Source: Bacteroidaceae bacterium
Lineage (GTDB): Bacteria; Bacteroidota; Bacteroidia; Bacteroidales; Bacteroidaceae
Assembly (NCBI GenBank): GCA_024401055.1
Contig: JAKSLT010000012.1
Location: 1-47,936 of the forward strand
Direction of reading: 5' to 3'
Length of the DNA stretch: 47,936 bases
The position numbers and the translations under genes are program-made. Shown here piece after piece: positions 33,073 through 41,740 of this stretch; the stretch's first letter is position 1, and each line of letters starts with the position of its first letter. The notes beneath the pieces are model-generated. The model saw only the letters and a list, made by a program, of their open reading frames with translations, was not told where the DNA came from and ran no database searches.

Positions 33073-34275
33073 TTACACGTCCTTTCTTCCGGGGTATGCC
33101 TCAAGGGCTTTGGCGAGGATGAAGAGGGCGCGCTCCAAATCAGGCTTTTTGAGGACATAGGCAATGCGCACTTCGTCCAGGCCGATGCCGGGCGTGGTGT
33201 AGAATCCGCTGGCGGGGGCCATCATCACTGTCTGTCCCTCATACTGAAAATCAGTGAGGCACCACATGATAAACTTTTCGGCGTTGTCAACAGGTAGGCG
33301 CGCTACGGTGTAGAAGGCGCCCATTGGTATGGGGGAATAGACGCCGGGGATGCGGTTGAGTCCGTCGATGAGAGTGTTGCGGCGCTCCACGTATTCGTCA
33401 TAGACGTCGCGGGTGTATTCTTCGGAGGCGTCGATGCTGGCTTCAGCCACGAGCTGACCGATGAGGGGAGGGGAGAGGCGGGCCTGACAGAACTTCATCA
33501 CGGCCTTGCGCAACTTCTCGTTCTTGGTGATGAGGGCGCCTACGCGGATGCCGCACTCAGAGTAGCGCTTGCTGACGGAGTCGATGAGTACCACGTTCTG
33601 CTCAATGCCCTCAAGGTGGCAGGCGCTGATGTAGGGCGAGCCGGTGTAGATGAATTCGCGATACACCTCATCGGAGAACAGATAGAGGTCGTATTTTTTC
33701 ACGAGGTCGCGTATCTGGTTCATCTCGCGGCGGGTGTAGAGGTAGCCGGTGGGGTTGTTGGGGTTGCAGATGAGGATGGCTCGGGTGCGCTCGTTGATGA
33801 GTTCCTCAAACTTCTCTACCTTGGGCAGCGAGAAGCCTTCCTCGATGGTGGTAGTGATGGTGCGTATCTTGGCGCCGGCACTGATGGCGAAGGCCATATA
33901 GTTGGCATAGGCAGGTTCGGGCACGATGATTTCGTCGCCGGGGTTGAGGCAGCTCATGAAGGCGAAGAGCACGGCTTCTGAACCGCCGCTCGTGATGATG
34001 ATGTCTTCGGGCGAGAGCTTGATGTTGAATTTGTCATAGTAGCCCACGAGCTTTTCCCTGTATGTCTTGAAACCTTGCGATGGGCTGTACTCCAATATCT
34101 TGCGGTCAATCGTCTTGAGCACGTCGAGTCCTTCCTGTGGCGTAGGCAGGTCGGGCTGACCGATGTTCAGATGAAAAACGTGAACTCCGCGTTCTTTTGC
34201 AGCGTTGGCCAAGGGGGTCAGCTTACGAATGGGGGAGGCGGGCATGGCTATGCCGCGGTCACTAATCTGTGGCAT
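33073..34275 (-). CDS. class I pyridoxal-phosphate aminotransferase
   Basis: The 400-residue protein has HLNIGQPDLPTP near 35-46, CNPNNPTGYLYTRRE at 170-184, LFSDEVYREFIY at 199-210, and the PLP lysine K236 in DSVSKRYSECGIRVGA. It belongs to the aspartate/aromatic aminotransferase superfamily but is clearly distinct from the member at 13163. The substrate cannot be decided. In 32943-33072, downstream, I see no convincing gene. A TATTTTTG-type -7 box lies upstream at 34321-34328. Confidence 0.9.
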   Translation of the reverse strand: MPQISDRGIAMPASPIRKLTPLANAAKERGVHVFHLNIGQPDLPTPQEGLDVLKTIDRKILEYSPSQGFKTYREKLVGYYDKFNIKLSPEDIIITSGGSEAVLFAFMSCLNPGDEIIVPEPAYANYMAFAISAGAKIRTITTTIEEGFSLPKVEKFEELINERTRAILICNPNNPTGYLYTRREMNQIRDLVKKYDLYLFSDEVYREFIYTGSPYISACHLEGIEQNVVLIDSVSKRYSECGIRVGALITKNEKLRKAVMKFCQARLSPPLIGQLVAEASIDASEEYTRDVYDEYVERRNTLIDGLNRIPGVYSPIPMGAFYTVARLPVDNAEKFIMWCLTDFQYEGQTVMMAPASGFYTTPGIGLDEVRIAYVLKKPDLERALFILAKALEAYPGRKDV

Positions 34276-34320
34276 ATTTTCGTTGTGAGAAGTTGATAGC
34301 TAATAGTTTTTTTCAGGCTG

Positions 34321-34355
34321 CAAAAATACAAAAATCCTCATAAAATGAAGTCAAA
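34321..34355 (-). promoter_or_regulatory. possible promoter for the aminotransferase gene at 33073-34275
   Basis: On the minus strand TATTTTTG at 34328-34321 with a TTTG at 34355-34352. The 23-base spacer is longer than the usual 19-21, so only the -7 box is well supported. Confidence 0.45.
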
Positions 34356-34401
34356 ATATCTAAAAAAAGCTTATTTATAGTCTCTTTTGTCCCCAAAAAG
34401 C

Positions 34402-34431
34402 TTTGTGCTAATTACTTTTTTTGTATCTTTG
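34402..34431 (+). promoter_or_regulatory. probable promoter of the M23 peptidase gene
   Basis: TTTG at 34402-34405, an 18-base spacer, and TATCTTTG at 34424-34431. It is divergent from the aminotransferase promoter candidate. The ATG follows 25 bases further on. Confidence 0.65.
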
Positions 34432-34455
34432 CAGCAAACTATTTCTAAATTGCCT

Positions 34456-35400
34456 ATGCATTTTCCCAAAAGAAAACATATCTTATTATTGTTGTTTTGT
34501 ATCTTTGGCGCGTTGAATATTTCAGCCCAGGATTTGCTGGTTCGACAAGCCACTTCCGATAAGAAATTAAGCACGACAGACTCAGTAACCTCCCACAGAC
34601 GAATCGCCAAAAACATCCGAGGACATGTCTCGGATTATACAAATGTAGAGCCTTATTGCTCATGGGATAACGGTGCGGTATATGCCTATAAGGGCCAGAC
34701 GCCGCCTACTACGTTCAAGATAGATTTACGCAACTTCGTGATGCCCACGCCGAGCCGCAAGATTACCAGCCGCTATGGCTATCGCGCCTCTTTCGGCCGC
34801 AATCACTACGGCTTGGACGTCAAGATTTATACGGGCGACACCATTGTAAGCGCATGGGAAGGGAAAGTGCGCGTCGTCAAGTATGAACCCAATGGTTGGG
34901 GACGCTATGTCGTCGTGCGCCATCCCAATGGCCTCGAGACGCTCTATGCCCACCTGAGCCGCCAGCTGGTAGTGCCTAATCAGGAGGTCAAAGCCGGCGA
35001 GGTCATCGGACTCGGCGGCAACACGGGCCGAAGCACTGGCAGCCACCTCCATCTGGAATGCCGCGTGCTGGGGCAGGCCATCAACCCAGAGATACTCTTT
35101 GACTTCCCCAACCAGAAAATGACCAGCGACTTTTATACATGGCACAGCGACGGGAAGGCTTCCACGAAGGGCGTTTCCCCCTATGCGGAAAAGGAGCAGA
35201 ACGAAGCGGCGGAGTATGCGGAGTCTGAAAAACTCATTATGCAGCCCGACCCTTCCAAGGTGGACTACTACAGAGTAGAGAAGAACGAAACCATAGAGAC
35301 CGTGGCTAAGAAACTTGGCGTGACGCAGGACTACTTGCTCAATGCCAATGGCTTGAGCCGTAAGGCAAAGCTGCGCGCAGGAATGGTGCTTAAATATTAA
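34456..35400 (+). CDS. exported M23 metallopeptidase with C-terminal LysM-like domain
   Basis: This should be a peptidoglycan endopeptidase acting in the envelope. The start is the ATG at 34456; the earlier in-frame ATG at 34387 is upstream of the promoter. A hydrophobic leader (KHILLLLFCIFGALNISAQ) is followed by the M23 domain with zinc ligands His117 and Asp121 (RNHYGLDVKIY), the YAHLS motif at 164-168, and GSHLHLE with His197/His199. The last ~50 residues (YYRVEKNETIETVAKKLGV to LRAGMVLKY) look like one LysM repeat for cell-wall binding. Confidence 0.9.
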   Translation: MHFPKRKHILLLLFCIFGALNISAQDLLVRQATSDKKLSTTDSVTSHRRIAKNIRGHVSDYTNVEPYCSWDNGAVYAYKGQTPPTTFKIDLRNFVMPTPSRKITSRYGYRASFGRNHYGLDVKIYTGDTIVSAWEGKVRVVKYEPNGWGRYVVVRHPNGLETLYAHLSRQLVVPNQEVKAGEVIGLGGNTGRSTGSHLHLECRVLGQAINPEILFDFPNQKMTSDFYTWHSDGKASTKGVSPYAEKEQNEAAEYAESEKLIMQPDPSKVDYYRVEKNETIETVAKKLGVTQDYLLNANGLSRKAKLRAGMVLKY

Positions 35401-35465
35401 ATAGGCAATGAGGGGAGCAGGAGCGTTCAGTCGCTCTTTCTCCCTTTGTCTTATATCATAAAAAG

Positions 35466-36974
35466 ATGAAACGCATATTCTCCATAATCAGTTGTTTGCT
35501 GATAGTCTCGGCTCCCATCGTGGGGCAAAGCCGGCTGTCAGAAAACGTTGACTACGACGTCAGCCTCAACGGAGCGGCATCTACAAACGATGTGGCTCCC
35601 TTCTGGTTCAGTGCCGGCCGTTACGGAGTAGGCTCCACGGAGCAGTACTCCGGCTACCTCCGCGCCTCTGTCATTCGCCCCTCCGATGCCGACTCGCTGC
35701 GTCGGTGGCGCGTGGGCTATGGCCTTGACGTGATAGGAGCTGCCGGCAGTGCCACGTGCTTCAACGTGCAGCAGGCATTCCTTGAGTTCCAGTATGAAAA
35801 CGCCCGCCTGAGCTTTGGCTCAAAGGAGCGCAGCATGGAACTCAAGAACGACGAGCTCTCCTCCGGCGGCATGACTTTCAGCCAGAATGCCGTGCCCATT
35901 CCGCAGGTGCGCTTCGAACTTCCCCGCTGGTGGAACATCTCCGGCAAGAGCCGCATGGTCTTCATCAAGGGCCATCTGGCCTACGGCATGCTCACCGATG
36001 GCTGGTGGCAGGAAGACCACAACGCCGGCACGCAACAGATATATTCCAAGCGTTCCCTCTATCATTCCAAGGCCGGCTACATGAAAATCGGCAACGAGGA
36101 GCGCTTCCCCCTCACCGCCACCCTCGGCCTTGAGATGGTGTGCCAGTTCGGCGGCACTGCCTACAACCTCCAAGGCCGCGGCGGCACCGACGTCACCTTC
36201 GACAAGGCCACGAAACTCAAGCAAGGTCCCAAGGCCTTCCTCGACGCCTTCATCCCCGGCGGCAGCGACGTGAACGACGGCGACTACAGTAACGTGGGCG
36301 GCAATCAGCTCGGCTCCTGGAACCTGTCCCTCGGCTGGACAGATAAACGCTGGAGCCTGCGTGCCTATCTCGACCATTTCTTCGAGGACCACTCCCAGAT
36401 GTTCTGGCAGTACGCCTGGAAGGACAACCTCCTCGGCATCGTAGCCACCTTCCCCGAGAACCCCGTCGTCAGTACGGCCCTCTTCGAATATCTTGGCACG
36501 ATGGACCAGAGCGGCCCCATCTATCACGACAAGACCGAGGCCCTCTCCACCGGTCTCTACGGCAAGGACAACTACTATGGCCACCACATCTACGGCGCCT
36601 ATCAGCATTGGGGACAGGTGCAGGGCAATCCCCTCATACTCTCACCCATCTACAACTCCGCCGGCATCCTCTGGCCCTCCGACAACCGCCTCCGTGCCTA
36701 CCATGCCGGCCTCAGCGGCGACCCATGCTCCGACATCCACTGGCGCGTGAAGTTCACCCATCTGCGTTCCCTCGGTACGTATGATAATCCCGCGCCCACG
36801 CCCCGCCATGCCACATATTTCCTCGCTGAGATAGGCTATCGTCCGCATCAGATTCCCGGCTGGGGCTTCACCCTCAGCCTCGGCACCAATGCCGGGCAGC
36901 TCATCGGCACCTCCCAGGGCGCCATGCTCACCATCAGCAAGTTTGGCGTATTCAATAAAAGAGAACATCAATGA
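35466..36974 (+). CDS. Wzi-like capsule assembly family outer membrane protein
   Basis: The 502-residue protein has a signal peptide (MKRIFSIISCLLIVSAPIVGQ). A beta-barrel-like sequence follows, rich in aromatic and glycine residues, with features I associate with the Wzi family in Bacteroidetes: PFWFSAGRYGVGS near 45, a long FGSKERSMELKND region, and repeated WxLxLxW strands. Wzi-type proteins hold capsule or other polysaccharide at the cell surface. Neighbours (M23 peptidase, lipoprotein) fit an envelope cluster. It overlaps the lipoprotein gene by ATGA. Confidence 0.75.
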   Translation: MKRIFSIISCLLIVSAPIVGQSRLSENVDYDVSLNGAASTNDVAPFWFSAGRYGVGSTEQYSGYLRASVIRPSDADSLRRWRVGYGLDVIGAAGSATCFNVQQAFLEFQYENARLSFGSKERSMELKNDELSSGGMTFSQNAVPIPQVRFELPRWWNISGKSRMVFIKGHLAYGMLTDGWWQEDHNAGTQQIYSKRSLYHSKAGYMKIGNEERFPLTATLGLEMVCQFGGTAYNLQGRGGTDVTFDKATKLKQGPKAFLDAFIPGGSDVNDGDYSNVGGNQLGSWNLSLGWTDKRWSLRAYLDHFFEDHSQMFWQYAWKDNLLGIVATFPENPVVSTALFEYLGTMDQSGPIYHDKTEALSTGLYGKDNYYGHHIYGAYQHWGQVQGNPLILSPIYNSAGILWPSDNRLRAYHAGLSGDPCSDIHWRVKFTHLRSLGTYDNPAPTPRHATYFLAEIGYRPHQIPGWGFTLSLGTNAGQLIGTSQGAMLTISKFGVFNKREHQ

Positions 36975-37369
36975 AGCACACCTTATATATAATAGCAGCG
37001 GCAGCCCTTCTTCTTACCGGCTGCAGCAAAGCCGACGACAACGGCGATCTGGGCGGCAACTGGCAGCTCACCCCCGAGGTCTATTTCTCTGTCTATACCG
37101 ACATGGCCCAGTGGCGCGACGTGACGAAGGGAGAAAAATACATGAGCCATTTCCAGCAGCGCGGCGACAGCATCATCCTCACCCTCACCGACGGTACTCC
37201 CGGCATGTATCTCAACGACGGCTCCAACGACACGCCCGTCACCGATGCCGCCCTGATGCCCGCCAACATACCCGTGCCCCAGGGCTTCGCCTACAAAGTG
37301 AAGAGCCTCACCACTTCCGAACTCATCCTCAGTGCCGAAGGAAATGAATATGTTCTCAGGAAGTATTAA
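36971..37369 (+). CDS. small lipoprotein
   Basis: A 132-residue protein with a lipoprotein signal peptide and lipobox LLTGC (Cys18), then an aspartate-rich spacer and a compact beta domain (GGNWQLTPEVYFSVY). That opening is reminiscent of lipocalin-like lipoproteins, but the assignment is weak. The start overlaps the Wzi-like gene stop (ATGA). The first 24 bases match those of the PorE-like gene at 45466 except for one base. Its 3' end overlaps the earliest possible patatin start codons by 20-38 bases. Confidence 0.75.
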   Translation: MKHTLYIIAAAALLLTGCSKADDNGDLGGNWQLTPEVYFSVYTDMAQWRDVTKGEKYMSHFQQRGDSIILTLTDGTPGMYLNDGSNDTPVTDAALMPANIPVPQGFAYKVKSLTTSELILSAEGNEYVLRKY

Positions 37370-38480
37370 GGAACAATCTCCAAGCCCCAGCCTCTCCCCG
37401 TCAGGGCTGCCTGCGGCACCATCGCATCTTACCCCAAGCCTCTCCCCGTCAGGGCTGCCTGCGGCACCCTGCCACCCCTCCCCGGTTAGGGAGGGGGGAG
37501 ATACTCTCGCCAATGAAGAAAGCATTTCCTGTAATGTAATATCCCCCTCCCTAACCGGGGAGGGGTGGCAAAGTTCCGAAGGAAGTTTTGACGGGGAGAG
37601 GCAGGGGGAGAGGCTTGGGAGAGAATCCTTTGGCCTCGTCCTCGAAGGCGGGGGCATGCGCGGCATGTTCACCTGCGGCGTCATCGACGTCATGATGGAG
37701 CGCGGCATCATGTTCGACGGCCTTGTGGGCGTCAGCGCCGGTGCCGCTTTCGGCTGCAATTACAAGAGCCACCAGATAGGCCGAGCCTTGCGCTATAATC
37801 AGCGCTTCGCCGCCGACCCCCGCTATATGGGCCTGCGTTCACTCCTCACCACCGGCAACATCATCAACGCCCGTTTCGCCTACCACGTCGTGCCCACCTC
37901 CCACGACATTTTCGACGGCGAAACCTTCCGGCGCAATCCTATGGCTTTCCATCTCGTATGCACCGACACGGAGACGGGCCTCCCTGTATATCATCAACTC
38001 AGCGAAGTCAACTACGAAACCCTCGAGTGGATACGCGCCACCGCCAGCATGCCCGGCGTCAGCCGCCCCGTCCCTCTTGACGGCAAGACCCTCCTCGACG
38101 GCGGCATCAGCGACTCCATCCCTCTGCGCTACTTCCAGGAGCAAGGCTACACGCGCAACGTCGTCGTCCTCACCCAGCCCGAAGGCTATCAGAAGAAAGC
38201 CTCCTGTCTGCAGGACATGCTCCTCGCCCTCTTCGCCCGGAAATATCCCGCCGTGCGCCGTGCCATGAAGGAGCGCCCCGCCCATTATAACGCCCAGGTG
38301 CAATACGCCGAGACCGAAGCCGCCGCCGGCCGCGCCTTCATCATCCGCCCCGACGCCGACCTCAAAATCAGCCGTCTCGAAAGCCGTCCCGACCGCCTGC
38401 AGACCGCATACGACAAAGGCCGCCGCAAGGCCGAGGAACTTCTCCCCGCCCTTCGGACCTTCCTCGGTGGAAAAGATTAA
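37332..38480 (+). CDS. patatin-like phospholipase with repeat-derived N terminus
   Basis: A serine lipid acyl hydrolase. The catalytic core begins at residue 100 of this frame: oxyanion motif GGGMRG at 106-111, GVSAG with Ser135 at 133-137, and the catalytic Asp in DGGISDSIP. Residues ~16-98 are encoded by a GC-rich palindromic repeat block. Between codon 8 and the oxyanion motif there is no ATG, GTG or TTG, so translation must start at ATG 37332, 37344 or 37350, inside the lipoprotein gene in another frame, or use a rare start. If not, the gene is silent. The rest of the protein looks intact and normal in length. Confidence 0.82.
   Translation: MPKEMNMFSGSIKEQSPSPSLSPSGLPAAPSHLTPSLSPSGLPAAPCHPSPVREGGDTLANEESISCNVISPSLTGEGWQSSEGSFDGERQGERLGRESFGLVLEGGGMRGMFTCGVIDVMMERGIMFDGLVGVSAGAAFGCNYKSHQIGRALRYNQRFAADPRYMGLRSLLTTGNIINARFAYHVVPTSHDIFDGETFRRNPMAFHLVCTDTETGLPVYHQLSEVNYETLEWIRATASMPGVSRPVPLDGKTLLDGGISDSIPLRYFQEQGYTRNVVVLTQPEGYQKKASCLQDMLLALFARKYPAVRRAMKERPAHYNAQVQYAETEAAAGRAFIIRPDADLKISRLESRPDRLQTAYDKGRRKAEELLPALRTFLGGKD
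37378..37615. repeat. GC-rich palindromic edge repeat block, copy 10 (composite, inverted pair)
   Basis: Two same-direction arms (each with CCGTCAGGGCTGCCTGCGGC) are followed by an inverted arm (GGGGTGGCAAAGTTCCGAAG). The middle palindrome CCCTCCCCGGTTAGGGAGGG has its reverse CCCTCCCTAACCGGGGAGGG further on. It starts 9 bases after the lipoprotein stop and is read in frame into the patatin domain. It is the same family as 17546-17862. Confidence 0.85.
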
Positions 38481-38578
38481 AGCCATCCCCATACATTATA
38501 TTTAATACGCACACACGCGCGAGGTGCATTTTATCTTACACCTCTTACACCTCTTACACCCCGCCTCTATACAAGCAC

Positions 38579-38606
38579 GCGCCGCCAAGGACTTCCTCGG
38601 CGGCGC
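38579..38606. other. strong hairpin after the patatin gene
   Basis: GCGCCGCC pairs with GGCGGCGC across a 12-base loop. No T run follows on the plus strand, so it may slow or stop transcription only weakly. The remaining bases of 38481-38649 show no gene. Confidence 0.5.
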
Positions 38607-38649
38607 GAAATGTATGTATAGTTAACATTGAAAGTAGGCGGGGAAATAA

Positions 38650-38742
38650 TTACTTTTTATTCGCATTTACAATGTTCAAAATATATTCGGCATTCAGCCA
38701 ATAGCCTTTCTTGGTAACCATTCTGCCCGAAGGGGCTTCCAT
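38650..38742 (-). CDS. very small ORF downstream of mcrC, possibly a gene remnant
   Basis: ATG at 38742 to TAA at 38650 gives 30 residues (MEAPSGRMVTKKGYWLNAEY then ILNIVNANKK). It starts 22 bases after the mcrC stop on the same strand. The residues look protein-like, with a balanced composition, but I recognise no family. It may be the end of a gene cut off when the McrBC module was inserted, or a true small protein. Confidence 0.3.
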   Translation of the reverse strand: MEAPSGRMVTKKGYWLNAEYILNIVNANKK

Positions 38743-38764
38743 TGTGTCAGATTTATTGAAAAGG

Positions 38765-39871
38765 TTATTCTACAAATTCTATCTTTCTTACCACAATATC
38801 TTTTAGCCGTTCTTCTATTTTCTGCCAATCTTGGTTGAGGTTAATTGTGCTTATACGGATGATATGGTCGGTATGACGGTAACGGTAAGCAATGTCATAA
38901 TCTTCTGTAATTGTAGGATAGATAAGTATCCCTTCTGTTTGCAAGGATTGAGGGTCATCTGGCTTTTCTTGATTGAGTACGTAACTCAATATTTGTGAAA
39001 GATGTTCTCGCCTTATTTTTCCTTGTTGTCCAAAACGTGATACGAGTGTTTGTTGATAATATTTCGCGTCAAGTATCGTTTTCCGCCCTGTTGTTGGATT
39101 GTAGAGTGTGACATCTGTCTGCATTATAGGAAGTAGGCGTGTGGATTGACCAACATCTTGAGAAAAAACCATACCGTATGGCGATAATTGGAACTCAATA
39201 TTTGAACGACCTATCTCTGGAAATTCTGTACGACAATGTTGCTTACAGAAATTCATCAAGAAACGTTCGAAGAGTAAGTTCATTTTTCTCTCATCATGCG
39301 TAATATCTATGAATTCATATACACCTTTTGTTCCCTCCTTCGGAAGTAAAGACTGATGGAGTAATTGGCATAGGTGCAGAACAAAACGGTAGAATCGGTT
39401 ATTCCGATGAATACGAACTCTTCCGAAAACCTCTTTAGTCAGAGAAATTCGGCTTGTTGTAGGAAACCTCCTCAAAAGTTTTTGCACACGTTCCTTATTA
39501 TTAACCTCCACGCCCGCCATATGTGCAGTTTTTTCAAGGGTGGTAAAGACAATCTGATTGAGGAGTACATCGTGTGTCAATTCATCAATCTCGCATATGG
39601 TTTTTCCTTGTGGAATCTTGCCATACTTTAATGTCTCACCAATACATAGTTTTCCACGCAAGCCTTCCACTGTCTCTTGCTTGTATCGGTATTCTTGCGT
39701 TAGGCCTTGTCTTAAGAGCCTCTCTGTAGCACCAATTAACAACTGCACAAAGAGATTGGGGAGAGAATGGCATTGCTCGGCATTCACTCTCACCTTCTCA
39801 TATTGCTCGGGTACATCCCATGCATAGAGTAGTAGGTAGTACAGGTTTTGTATCGGTATTTGAGAGGACAT
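38765..39871 (-). CDS. mcrC: McrBC restriction system nuclease subunit McrC
   Basis: McrC is the nuclease partner of the McrB GTPase in cutting modified (usually methylated) foreign DNA. The 368-residue protein opens IPIQNLYYLLLYAWDV, as the family does. It has the PD-(D/E)xK-type site with Asp253 in IMQTDVTLY and Asp268-Ala-Lys270 in TILDAKYYQ. Codon use and base composition are much more AT-rich than most of the window, which suggests horizontal transfer. The start is 2 bases after mcrB. Confidence 0.92.
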   Translation of the reverse strand: MSSQIPIQNLYYLLLYAWDVPEQYEKVRVNAEQCHSLPNLFVQLLIGATERLLRQGLTQEYRYKQETVEGLRGKLCIGETLKYGKIPQGKTICEIDELTHDVLLNQIVFTTLEKTAHMAGVEVNNKERVQKLLRRFPTTSRISLTKEVFGRVRIHRNNRFYRFVLHLCQLLHQSLLPKEGTKGVYEFIDITHDERKMNLLFERFLMNFCKQHCRTEFPEIGRSNIEFQLSPYGMVFSQDVGQSTRLLPIMQTDVTLYNPTTGRKTILDAKYYQQTLVSRFGQQGKIRREHLSQILSYVLNQEKPDDPQSLQTEGILIYPTITEDYDIAYRYRHTDHIIRISTINLNQDWQKIEERLKDIVVRKIEFVE

Positions 39872-39873
39872 GC

Positions 39874-41127
39874 TTATTCTGTCAGTTCTTTACAGATTTG
39901 ATTTGCCAATTCTTCATCATCAAAGCAAATTTCTCGAATGTAGGGGCAGATTTCATATTTGCAAATGGCCTCCCACCATCCGTTTGCATCATCTGTTCCA
40001 TTGAAGTCACAGAAATAACTATGTCCTATTTCCATTCCTTTCCCAAGAGAACGATGGCTCCGAATAATGTCATTTGCTTTATTCAATCGCTCACAAATAT
40101 CTTCAACGAAAACCTTCTCAAACTTTTTGCAAAGAAAATCGGTAAACGTTTGTCCAAACTCTGGTTCAATAGAATAGAAGGCGAAGCGGCGGCGTAAGGC
40201 ATAGTCCACTATAGCCAGCGAACGGTCAGCCGTATTCATACAGCCAAGAATATAAACATTATCTGGTACATAGAATTTTTCATCTTCCGGGTCGCTGTAT
40301 GTCAACTTTATGGCATATTTGGGCGAACGCTTGTTGGCCTCAATAAGCATCATCAATTCTCCCAGAATTTTACTAATGTTGCCTCGGTTTATCTCATCAA
40401 TCAAGAACACAAACTTATCTTTAGGGCTCGTCTGTGCTTTCGTGCAGAACTCATAGAATACGCCATCGCGCGTTTTAAATTCGCCATTTGCCATAGGACG
40501 TATGCCCTGTACAAAGTCTTCGTAACCGTATGATTGATGAAATTGCACCATCTCAATATTTTCATCCTTAATCTCGCCTATCAGTTGGTAGGCGACTTTG
40601 CGTGCAAGGAATGTCTTGCCTACGCCTGGGGCACCTTCAAGGATAACATTTTTCTTGCGTTTCAGCAAGGCTACGATTTCGTTGAACTTTAATTCATTTA
40701 TGAAGGGCTTGTCAGGGTCGGAAGAATAGGAATATGGCAATTGTGAAGAAGCCGTTGACTTAAGACCGAGACAGTAATTTAAAAAATCACGATATTTATT
40801 TATGTAACTTCTTCTGTTTTTATACTCTTTCTTTTGTTTCAAATCCCCCGACTCATTTGCGAGGCGCGTAAGTTCTTTACTAATACTATCAATAATGACA
40901 GGCGATTTTATTGAATAAGCATTTTTATAATCTGTGACATCTACAACTGCTTTGATTATTCTGTCGTCATTATCAAGGTTGGCATAATTCCTAGAACGAG
41001 TCGGTTCACTTATTTGCTTTGGAGTAGCCTCTTTATCGCTCATAAAATGGATGAAGGCCTCCTTCATCTGTTGCTCGTTTTTGTTTTCAAGACGATAAAT
41101 TTCGGGAAGTATGGATTCATTATTCAT
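39874..41127 (-). CDS. mcrB: McrBC restriction system GTPase subunit McrB
   Basis: McrB is the AAA+ GTPase that recognises modified DNA and drives McrC. In the 417-residue protein, residues 1-145 are a variable N-terminal region that should carry DNA recognition. I cannot match it to the known E. coli binding domain. The motor follows, with Walker A GAPGVGKT at 165-172, FQSYGYEDFVQG-like QFHQSYGYEDFVQGIRP, Walker B FVFLIDEINRG at 239-249, and the GTP-specificity MNTADRS at 297-303. It is AT-rich like mcrC. The new N terminus implies a target that may differ from that of McrBC of E. coli. Confidence 0.92.
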   Translation of the reverse strand: MNNESILPEIYRLENKNEQQMKEAFIHFMSDKEATPKQISEPTRSRNYANLDNDDRIIKAVVDVTDYKNAYSIKSPVIIDSISKELTRLANESGDLKQKKEYKNRRSYINKYRDFLNYCLGLKSTASSQLPYSYSSDPDKPFINELKFNEIVALLKRKKNVILEGAPGVGKTFLARKVAYQLIGEIKDENIEMVQFHQSYGYEDFVQGIRPMANGEFKTRDGVFYEFCTKAQTSPKDKFVFLIDEINRGNISKILGELMMLIEANKRSPKYAIKLTYSDPEDEKFYVPDNVYILGCMNTADRSLAIVDYALRRRFAFYSIEPEFGQTFTDFLCKKFEKVFVEDICERLNKANDIIRSHRSLGKGMEIGHSYFCDFNGTDDANGWWEAICKYEICPYIREICFDDEELANQICKELTE

Positions 41128-41280
41128 AGCACTAATACTTTTGTTATCTTTATATATCTAATGGATCAAACAAGATCTAATATCTGCATAAAAAAAATAA
41201 AATGTTTTGTCATACCAAAAGGATCTACGAAATTCGCGGCATAAAAATCAACACCTTTTTATTAATCAATTATTATCAAC

Positions 41281-41514
41281 ATGACTGACAATTGGATTAT
41301 TACTGAAGAAATGCTTGAAATGCTATGTCGCGAACCTAATCATGAAATGGAATTTAGACATCACATTGGTGGTTGTCTCTATTCGACTTTATGGATTTAT
41401 TATGATGACAAACTTGATTTATTCTTCCTTACAGATAATCTGGAATATGATGAATGGACGAAGCAAGAATTGTTATCCTTCTATAAAAATGGCTGGTGGA
41501 GGCGTGAGGCATAG
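41281..41514 (+). CDS. small acidic protein of unknown function beside mcrB
   Basis: A 77-residue AT-rich frame divergent from mcrB, starting MTDNWIITEEMLEMLCREPN and rich in Trp, Tyr, Asp and Glu. No family is recognised. The sequence upstream is AT-rich, with a TACTTTTG-like -7 box only far away (about 150 bases). Its position suggests it belongs to the same transferred segment as mcrBC; a modulator role is only a guess. Confidence 0.45.
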   Translation: MTDNWIITEEMLEMLCREPNHEMEFRHHIGGCLYSTLWIYYDDKLDLFFLTDNLEYDEWTKQELLSFYKNGWWRREA

Positions 41515-41536
41515 CATTTGAGATTTTTGCAAGTTC

Positions 41537-41707
41537 TCACTCTGTCATCAGAGAGGCGCTAATATGTGGCATGTCTTCCTCCTCAAAAAGGCAAAGTTGC
41601 CTTACCCTTTGAGCCGAAACGCGAGAATATTCTGCGATTACCTCGCATACCTCCCAATCCTTTGAAGGTTCAAGCAGCGTGAATTTTTTATTTCTTTCCT
41701 TTGTCAT
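41537..41707 (-). CDS. small protein of unknown function with its own promoter
   Basis: From the ATG at 41707 (MTKERNKKFTLLEPSKDWEV) it has 56 residues, ending PHISASLMTE. The middle part (EVIAEYSRVSAQRVRQLCLF) could be a small helix-turn-helix, but I am not sure. The frame extends to 41743, but the promoter at 41741-41772 overlaps that extension, so 41707 is preferred. It is convergent with the small gene at 41281-41514. Confidence 0.45.
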   Translation of the reverse strand: MTKERNKKFTLLEPSKDWEVCEVIAEYSRVSAQRVRQLCLFEEEDMPHISASLMTE

Positions 41708-41740
41708 TGTATTGTCGGCCGCACATGCGACTTTTCGCTG

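Noticed and set aside
32958-33164. 68-residue minus-strand frame overlapping the end of the aminotransferase gene
   Set aside because: It lies mostly inside the other gene in a different frame, and the composition looks like a frame-shifted reading.
36983-37759. Minus-strand frame through the repeat block at 37378-37615
   Set aside because: It consists of the reverse reading of the lipoprotein gene plus the palindromic repeat, which is open on both strands by its nature.
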